From: Azorinus chamasolen | Taxonomy: Eukaryota; Mollusca; Bivalvia; Cardiida; Solecurtidae | Direction of reading: 5' to 3' | Assembly (NCBI GenBank): GCA_963576725.1 | Contig: OY755237.1 | Span: 65,940,269-66,004,268, forward strand | Length of the DNA: 64,000 bases | In this document: positions 56,436 to 64,000 of the stretch, piece by piece | Layout of the letters: every line of letters starts with the position of its first letter | Numbering within the stretch: the stretch's first letter is position 1 | Notes under the pieces: model-generated | The model's database searches: none | Told to the model about the DNA's origin: nothing | What the model saw: only the letters and a program-made list of their open reading frames with translations | Position numbers and translations under genes: made by a program

Positions 56436-56686
56436 ATTAAAAGTCCAAGCTTTATTATACAATCGACATATGAATACTACATCAATTCATTTTGTCGACG
56501 GTCACAACTTGGAATTATAACATTTTCCAGTCCGTGGAACATAAATTTCTTCAATTGCCATTGGGGTTACTGATTTAAGTATCTGTATATTAGTGAAGCG
56601 TTTAGAGGTGATTATCTGCCCTTGTTTTGTAAACGTTCTTTCAATGCTTACAAATCAATTACCAGTTTGAAAAGACTGTAACAAAG
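56436..56686 (+). pseudogene. Sulfotransferase 3' relic (copy 2)
   Basis: Counterpart of 29655-29905, with the same internal deletion. The relic therefore predates the segment duplication. Confidence 0.8.
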
Positions 56687-56770
56687 TGTATACTTTCAAT
56701 GGATTCGCATTGGATAAAACCGTATGCGGGAAACTAGTAATTGCTCAAAATGAATTCGTTGATATTTTAA

Positions 56771-57036
56771 GGGGCATCCGTGGACGAGTGTTAATGGTCT
56801 TCAAGGGACAATCGCTTAGCCCCTCACCGCTGTGGTTCGAAGCCTGGTCTGGGCATTTGGATTTTTCATGCGAGGAATCCTTCCAGCTGACTTGCGATAT
56901 GTCGGCGGTTCTTCCTGGATGTACTTCTGTGCACGAAACAATGCAATTTGTCCCGTGCACGGAATGGCATCTGGGGTCTTCCTCCACCTGTGAGTGCCTA
57001 GACGTCGTACTATGACTTAAATAATGTTAAAACCAC
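56771..57036 (+). mobile_element. tRNA-derived SINE, molluscan type (copy 2)
   Basis: Counterpart of 29990-30255. B-box GGTTCGAAGCC at about 56834-56844. Confidence 0.75.
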
Positions 57037-57090
57037 GTAAAGCCCAAAAATACCAAACCAAACTGATATTTTTTTAAAAATACTTAATAG

Positions 57091-57118
57091 AGAGTGAGAG
57101 AGGAGAGAGAGAGAGAGG
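57091..57118 (+). repeat. (GA)n microsatellite (copy 2)
   Basis: Shorter than the tract at 30309-30351. A (TG)n tract follows near 57396-57423, slightly longer than in copy 1. Confidence 0.8.
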
Positions 57119-57429
57119 GCGGTTAGACAGACAGACACACATTCACAGACAAACAGAGTATGATACAGACGGGAAGAGACAATTAGAAAGATTTAGAGAG
57201 ACAGAGATAGACATACGCAAACATCTCGCAGAGAGACAACAAGAAATATTGACGCAGGGAGACAGACAAAACAAATGACACACATACTGAGAGAACGAGA
57301 CGAAAAGTGAAATATTTAAATTGAGAGATAGAGAGGGACAGATAATCGTGTCCAGCACGGGAAAAGTTTGGATCCTGTTGTGAGACTAATTGTGTGTGGT
57401 TGTGTGTGTGTGTGTATGTGTGTCATGCT

Positions 57430-58898
57430 GTCTATCGGTGTTTTGGTGGTGGTTGCGTCTTGTGTGTGGCTTTGCCTGCTTGACTTTACTACTTTTCCAA
57501 TTCTAATCAGGATCCAATCTGTATGAACTTTAACAGCGTTGTGAAGAAGCGTAGAATGTACATGCGCCATATATTTAAAACGAACTGTGTGAAAAGCACA
57601 TCACACCGATCTAATTTCTTCTTCACTATGGTTTTTTGTTACCTGTAGTAATTTTTTTAAAGTCTTTGGTTTGAAAGATTACGAAGAAATTGTGGTGAAA
57701 ATAGCAGCTTAACTTGATTATGATAAGACGTTATAATGATAAAATATGCCATCAAAATTTATTTTCTTTTCTCAAGTTTGAAGTCATGTTCGGTTTATGC
57801 ATAACACAAGCTTGAGCACTTCCCACAATATAATACATATATTTGGCGAAGGTTTCTGCAGCCATGGCATCTTTACTGTATTCTCAGCTGTTAGTTGTAA
57901 CCAATGGCAAAAATACACGTGTTTAAAGTTTGAATATCTGTGGCATTTCTTGTGCGCAGAAATATATCGAGATTAGGCAATTATTATAAGCGTATATCAA
58001 TTATAAAAATGGTCCTTCTCATTTCTCTTTCATCATATATTGATATATGCAGTCGCATTTTAGTACAAAGATTTACGGTGCACACATTGATTGTGTGTAA
58101 ACGGTTACAAATTTCCAGTAATCGTTTCAGCACTAGGATAAACACTGTTTGCAAATGCCATTCCACTACTTTCCGGAGTTCAAAAGGTTTACTGATAAAC
58201 GTTCTGTCGTAAATTATTGGTTCATTTAACGCTATGATAGCAAAGACCAAATCTATAAATAAAAACGACAGGTCACTCGTACTTGCTAATATATGTAATG
58301 TAACCGGGTGTAAGAGAGTGAGCCACTGACAGTGCAACACCTGTCACCCGTAAATAACATTGATTCGCTCCCCGATAGATTCTAACAAATCAAAGTACTG
58401 AGGTGCTGGGGTGTAACAACCTTCTGGCTAACATGGGAATATCTATACAAATCTCTACAGATAAAAGAGGCGTACTCAAATATTAAATCGCAATTTCTCA
58501 ACAAAACTCTTTACTGTGACCACTCTTTAGAATCGTCTCTTTGACACAGTATATGTTGGCGGTGAAAAAAGGAAATTTGTTGAACATTATTAAATTTATG
58601 CATCCTTATCTGGACCTCTGTATAAGACTTTATGGTTTTCAGCTACTAATATGTAATTTAGTCCACTTTACATGTGCAACACGTAAATTTTATGTATGAA
58701 AGAATTCCAGAAAAAAGAAATAAATATAAATATAAAAAGAGATAACCTTTGAATGTATAGCCAACAATGTAAATTATGATCAGAGGTATATGTGTCTTCA
58801 CGTTTTGTCCATGACTTATGCATAGGTATACGTTGAGTTGAACGACTACACCCCTCAAATGTCATTAAACAACATCGAAACACAATAACTAATTTTCA
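57430..58898. other. No gene recognised (counterpart of 30660-32110)
   Basis: Unassigned noncoding sequence. About 16 bp extra near 57910-57926 compared with copy 1. Confidence 0.4.
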
Positions 58899-59575
58899 TT
58901 AACCCCAACAAAAATTGTACTATAAGCATTATATAAAGGTAATCAACTCTACTTTCATTTACTAAAGGAAACGCACACCCCTCTCGGGTTTTATCTCATT
59001 AATCCAACAATTTTCAGCCGATTTTAATAAAATAGGTACCGACTGTTAGAGAAATGAATACTTGCAACGGGAATACTACTGCCATTTCAATAGATTTCAA
59101 ATCGCAATACATATCCAACCTCAAACAGCCATCAAGTGAAAATCGGAATACATGATTGCACTGTTTCGCTATATCTACCACGGGTAAAACACAGATAAAA
59201 CCCGATTAACACACCTTTTTAGCAACAGTCGTCTCAAGTCTATAAAATAGTGTCAATCCACGCTCAATTTCTCTCCGCCGTAGACCAATGAGGCGTGCAT
59301 GTTATAAAATATACCGAAACATTGCAATCCGATTTTCACTTGATGGCTGTTTGAGGTTGGATATTTATTGCGATTTGGAAAGTATCGAAATGGCATTAGT
59401 ATTCCCGGGGAGTGACAAGTATTCATTTCTCTAACAGTCTGTACCTATTTTGTTAAAATCGGTTGAAAATTGTTGGATTAGTGATATGAAAACCGAGAGG
59501 GGTTTTTTTCTGTAGAAAATGAAAGTAGAGTTAATTATCTTTATAATGCTTATAGTACAATTTTGTTGGGGTTTA
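58899..59575. mobile_element. Long foldback element (copy 2)
   Basis: Counterpart of 32111-32786, with the same arms and the same 8-bp AATACATG insertion in the left arm. Confidence 0.85.
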
Positions 59576-60279
59576 TGAAAGTGAGTTCTATGAAACGTTA
59601 TGGTGTTTGGATGTTGTTTAAGGACATTTGGGTGTTATAGTCGATCAATGCAACGTATACCTAATTCCATTGTTTGTGAGTGGTTTTTCCGACCATTTTT
59701 AGATTGTGATGAGGCTTTATCGTTTTCAGATATTGCCATTGTTTGCACTGAACTCCTATGGTCGCTGTAGGGTGTTCATTCACTTGGGTTACTCTTTGCA
59801 CCATTCCGTAAGTATATTTTCTCTATTTAGTGTATATAATGGCTCGATTTGGGTTGGTTTAATTGACCGCCCATGACCAATTATTTTTGGGAAGTCGGAT
59901 CTAGTCAGTTGGGCTTATTGTTTTTTCATAGGAATCCCCTTGCTGTGTTCGTGCGGGTGTTGTGTCCGCAGGGTTACCCTGTCCAATGCCAAGGGAGTTC
60001 TGTTATTTAACGGAACATCCTCAATATTGGTATCTCGGGTATCTTGTTCGCATTGCCACCCGGCCATGACTAGCATCAGGGATTCCATTTAAGTTAAACT
60101 GACTTCACCATTTTTACTTATCGGGGAACTGGATGATTTTATTCACCCATGTCCTCCTCCTAATTAATGAGGGAAGGAATGTAGTAAAACTGTTTTAATG
60201 TGTATATCGCCCATGCGCATGAGTCAACAGGAGACTGAGGGGAATTAACACAATTTTTTCCGAGTCTAATTTTAATGTA
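59576..60279. other. No gene seen (counterpart of 32787-33489)
   Basis: Noncoding. Confidence 0.35.
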
Positions 60280-60548
60280 CAATCATGCGGTTCCGTCCGA
60301 TAAGTGATTTCATATTTATTGTTTGTCTATTGCATATCTTTCATTGACCGGATGGACAATGATGCAGTTCCTTCTGGTAAGTGATTTTATCTCATTGTAT
60401 ATATTTTGCGTATCTTTCGTTGACCGGATAGACAATCATTTTATTCCTTCTGTCTAGTGATTTCATATAATTATATTGTATATTTATTTGTATATCTTTC
60501 ATTGCCTGGATAGATAATTATGCGGTTCGTTCCAGTTAGTGATTTCTT
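60280..60548 (+). repeat. ~77-bp tandem repeat, 4 monomers (copy 2)
   Basis: Counterpart of 33490-33760. Confidence 0.8.
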
Positions 60549-60611
60549 CTATGAGAAGCGCTTTTGAACGCACATGTCCTGTGTGAAAAAGCGCTATATA
60601 ATTGTGGTATG

Positions 60612-60657
<46 letters not shown>

Positions 60658-60680
60658 TAATAATAACAATAATAATAATG
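60549..60680 (+). repeat. SINE/LINE-like tail with longer (TAA)n (copy 2)
   Basis: Counterpart of 33761-33872, with about six more TAA units. This accounts for most of the offset change just upstream of the sulfotransferase. Confidence 0.65.
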
Positions 60681-61024
60681 ACTTTGGCCTTAAAGTATGG
60701 AAATGCAAGGAAAAATTGATGGACTATGTTCGAATTTATGTTCAATATACTAATGCAATATCTCAGCTCCAAATCCAATCGTTGCGTTACTTAGAAGCTA
60801 TTGAGCTCAATACTTGACGATTTATAAGTTTTGGGTTGTTATTTTTTCTTTTAGGTCAAATCAACATACGCCAGCTGTATGAATACCAATGTAGACGATA
60901 TATAAGTACTGTGACGTGGACTAACATTCATAAAATACGTTCAAACGACTTGTTGTTACTAATTGAGCGTTTTGAAACATAAATCATATCTGACGCAAAG
61001 CATATTCGCAAGAGCATTGCCATC

Positions 61025-62062
61025 ATGTCTTATCTGGGGTTTGTAGGCAGTTATCGTAAATGCTTGATGGTCGTATCTGGCTTGGCAATATTGCTGCTGC
61101 TGTTCAAATTTCAGAAATACCTTGCAATGACAACAGATAATAAGATAAGGGATACTTTAGCGGGAGAAGAATATGGTCTTACATGGATAAGTGACACTAG
61201 AAACGATACATTCAGTTCATTTCCTGCCAAAAGAAACACGAACTGTACAGGACGTTACCATAAAAATATTACTTATCCCCCATCTGGAGAAAGGTGTGAG
61301 AAAAGATTGCCCAAAGCCATTGTCATAGGTAGTGCGAAATGTGGTACTGGAGCGTTGTTGTACTTTCTGAACAAACACCCGGAAATCTCAGCTGTGGTAC
61401 CTCAAGAAGTGAAGTATTTTACCAGCAGATACCACCAGCCATTAGAGTTCTATAGACGTATGATGAACTGTAGTTTTTCAAATCAGATTTCAATGGAAAA
61501 GTCACCACAGTATTTCGCCTGTGGCAGCTGTCCGGAAAGAATCAAGAAGATGGACAACTCTACAAAAATAGTTGTCATAGTTAAGGATCCAATAGAAAGG
61601 TTATTATCACAATACGCAATGATCAAACGCGAGGATAAAGGCCGTATTGAGCCATTTGAACAGTTCGTTACCACTGAAAATGGCCAGATCAAAAGCTCAA
61701 GGTATATTGTTTGTTCCATCTATGCACGTCTTATAAAACGATGGCTGGATCATTTCAATTTGTCCCAAATTCATTTTGTCGACGGTCACAACTTGGAATC
61801 AAATCCAGCACAGGAATTGAATCTTGTGGAGGAGTTTCTGGGCATAGGAAGTTATTTTACATGTGACGTGTTTGTTTTTAATTCAACAAAGGGAAAATAC
61901 TGCTTTAAGACTCCTGGCAGTATGGATTGCATGTCAGTGCATAAGGGGACACAGCATGAAAACTTGTCGCGCGGTTTGCTTACGAAATTACAAAATTATT
62001 TCCGTCCGTGGAATAAAGCATTCTTCAAGATTGTGAATCGTACTTTCGATTGGGATTACTGA
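61025..62062 (+). CDS. Heparan-sulfate 3-O-sulfotransferase-like protein (copy 2)
   Basis: 345 codons, same start and end as the copy at 34218 and the same motifs: GSAKCGTGALL at 102-112, EVKYF at 128-132, VKDPIERLLSQYA at 186-198, Cys293 and Cys302. It differs at four residues: Tyr57Asp in the stem, Asn200Ile just after the 3'-phosphate-binding motif, Lys313Asn and Ser316Arg near the C-terminus. I found no synonymous differences. The frame is intact, so both copies could be expressed. Upstream UTR, acceptor-like and TATA-like motifs are the same. Confidence 0.93.
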   Translation: MSYLGFVGSYRKCLMVVSGLAILLLLFKFQKYLAMTTDNKIRDTLAGEEYGLTWISDTRNDTFSSFPAKRNTNCTGRYHKNITYPPSGERCEKRLPKAIVIGSAKCGTGALLYFLNKHPEISAVVPQEVKYFTSRYHQPLEFYRRMMNCSFSNQISMEKSPQYFACGSCPERIKKMDNSTKIVVIVKDPIERLLSQYAMIKREDKGRIEPFEQFVTTENGQIKSSRYIVCSIYARLIKRWLDHFNLSQIHFVDGHNLESNPAQELNLVEEFLGIGSYFTCDVFVFNSTKGKYCFKTPGSMDCMSVHKGTQHENLSRGLLTKLQNYFRPWNKAFFKIVNRTFDWDY

Positions 62063-63250
62063 ATTCACTAATAGCAGTTCAGTGAAACGATTAGTTATCA
62101 CAATTTCCTGACCTTGTTTCATAAAGAGTTTTAACATTCTTTCAACAATTTATAACCAGTTCAGTTAACAGTACTAACATTTACTTGTTTATATTCCTCT
62201 GTTAAACACATTCAGAATGCAAGTGAGTGACTGGTCGTCCCAACTTCAACAAAAGCTTTATAAATGCTTTAACAAAGGGTATACTTACAGTAGATTAGCA
62301 CAAAGCAAACTAGATATTACCTTGTTCTAACCCTTTTCTTGTTCTATGATTATTTCAATTTTCAATACCTACTTAATATCCATGGGCAAAATAGTTATAA
62401 TGATATATGTAGTGTGCGGTGGTCTAGTGGTAACGCGCTTGACTATATTACAGCGGTAAATTCATATTTCATAAATTCATATTTATAGTCGTTTTCCAGA
62501 TCATTTCTCTAGCGTGATAATGTCAAATCTGCCAGATGATATTCTTGCTATCGAGTAATAGATATTACATAAGGGCTCCATAAGAATCGAAGTAAGCCGA
62601 TTAACCTGTCAGAGAGGTCATGTGGTTCATTAAGATGCGCACTCTTTCATTTTAAGGGAGTTCAAGTTTAGCCTTTGGATAGACGAGTACGAAATTCCGG
62701 GTTTACACGAACGGCAAAAACATCGGCCGGGAAAATGTAGTTTATATTTACTGGGTGGCAACGGCCACCCCTTTCTATGTGTTAGAAATTCTAACACTTA
62801 TACAATAATATTTCTACAAACTATCCTTAGTTTGCATTTTCACACTGGACATACACTTGGATATGATTTCTTATTTGATGATCTTGTCTTACATGTATGC
62901 GATCTGGACCCATACTAATTACAACACTGAAACTACAAACTGGACGTCTTCATTCCTTCATGCCGGATCCATTTCATATCCATTTCATCATTTAGTCTCC
63001 CACTCGCTCCTCCTTTCCACTCAGAGGTTAAAATGGGTACATGTGAAGATCACTAGACGGTATTGCGACTGTATGATTCTGCCATATGTAAGCAGTGTTC
63101 AATATTGTAGGCGAATGACTCAATGACCAGGGGAGTAAATGTACTGTCGGCTGAGCGGTCCTTCGGACTGAAAGTAGACTATAACTAGGTACTTTACTTT
63201 AATATTGCAGCCATTTTCGAACGTAAAGAAACAGATATAGCAAATCCATT
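62063..63250. other. 3' flank of the second sulfotransferase; no further gene
   Basis: Includes the tRNA/SINE head fragment at 62411-62466 with the perfect A-box TGGTCTAGTGG. Otherwise like 35256-36445. Confidence 0.4.
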
Positions 63251-63319
63251 AGCAAGCAGAGAAAATCCTAATCAGGCGACTCCTGTAGGGGCAGTCTGAT
63301 CTGGGTCTACTCTGTTTGC
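63251..63319. repeat. Family A palindrome (copy 2)
   Basis: Counterpart of 36446-36514. The tip reads CTCCTGTAGGGG, so pairing at the tip is slightly worse than in copy 1. Confidence 0.7.
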
Positions 63320-64000
63320 AGATGCACGAAGAGGCGTTTGTATGAAGGAAATGGTTACAATGAAACACCATGCCGGAAATTGCCACATACCCAATTAGTT
63401 GGATTTATTCACAAACTGCAGCTGTGTAGTAAAGCAGAATACATTCACTATATGTTTAACTATTTCCTCATTTTATATGCTTTTCTACACCTTTGCAACC
63501 AGATTAGACCAGATCAGACTGCTCTGTTTGCTGATGCAATAATATGAATATGATTCTTCGGATTCTGTCCTGGCCAAACTTTCCTGTGATATGTTCCATT
63601 ATAGCAACATAACCTTATAAATATGTATGATATCATTATTTCTTACATGAACATTCATGAAACAATGGTTAAATACACAAAATCCTCCATCGGAAAATGA
63701 AATTATACTAGAGTAATGACCATACCTACTATTGTAAGCATATTACCGGTGTATTACTTTAAATACTTTGATATGACCGTGTGTGTGCACAATTTTTGTG
63801 ATGCAACATCTTGATGACGATTAATTTACGTTTTTACCGTCAAAGTATGGTGGCATATTTCTGCCACCAGTTAGAACTTCATTTTTGCGAAAAGTTATCT
63901 CACATACTCATCTTATAAGTGGAAAGTGGAATCTTTTCACGAAAAACTGATAATTATCTGATCGCGTCATCATGCCATGTCCTGCCACATAATATAAATA
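63320..64000. other. No gene; copy 2 continues past the window
   Basis: Matches 36515-37194. The match is still close at the last base. Confidence 0.5.

Larger units (their letters stand above)
40118..64000. repeat. Segmental duplication, copy 2 (truncated by window end)
   Basis: Second copy of 14038-37194. It lacks the 921-bp Helitron/HINE-like element of copy 1 and the ~135-bp insertion at 19329-19464. It has in addition ~958 bp between two MITEs (43249-44399), a 627-bp insertion (about 48396-49022), a full-length hairpin MITE at 45827-46042 and a doubled hairpin at 41826-42010. Its left edge joins a truncated MITE relic at 39965-40117. Confidence 0.95.

Overview
The window is AT-rich animal nuclear DNA, most probably from a bivalve mollusc. 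The evidence is a tRNA-headed SINE of molluscan type, an element with the pearl/HINE layout (hairpin, GTCT microsatellite, ~155-bp core repeats), an APE-type LINE with a 2A peptide at the start of ORF1, and a very high density of small hairpin MITEs. I see no prokaryotic features, rRNA, intact tRNA or CRISPR. The species is not identified.

Layout. 1-6130: a perfect 1,092-bp direct repeat made of a Ty3/Gypsy pol fragment joined to a LINE 3' end, followed by the rest of that nearly full-length but decayed LINE on the minus strand. 6140-14037: no gene seen; MITEs, some nested, and two minisatellites. 14038-37194 and 40118-64000: two copies of one segment, about 26 kb apart and nearly identical in long stretches, differing by large insertions and deletions. 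Each copy has a MITE-rich left half, a Tc1-like transposase relic, a ~159-bp tandem array, a SINE, a 3' relic of a sulfotransferase gene, a long foldback element, a ~77-bp tandem array and one intact 345-codon sulfotransferase gene. 37195-40117 lies between the two seen copies and is unique noncoding sequence plus repeats.

The only intact genes I can support are the two heparan-sulfate 3-O-sulfotransferase-like copies (34218-35255 and 61025-62062). They are predicted type II Golgi enzymes. They differ at four codons, all amino-acid changing. A deleted third relative lies upstream of each.

Most other structure is small palindromic transposons of two kinds. One kind is bounded by TTAA-CCC...GGG-TTAA (piggyBac-like). 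The other is bounded by TA-CAGT...ACTG-TA (Tc1/mariner-like). Nested insertions show the TTAA target duplication directly. Several families of both kinds carry the same hairpin tip, GCTCCTATAGGAGC or a close variant, on otherwise different stems. Comparing the two segment copies shows presence/absence of a Helitron/HINE-like element, a 627-bp insertion, a deletion by recombination between two MITEs, and loss of hairpin centres. The two copies could be a recent tandem duplication, or two haplotypes placed in series by the assembler; the sequence alone does not settle this.
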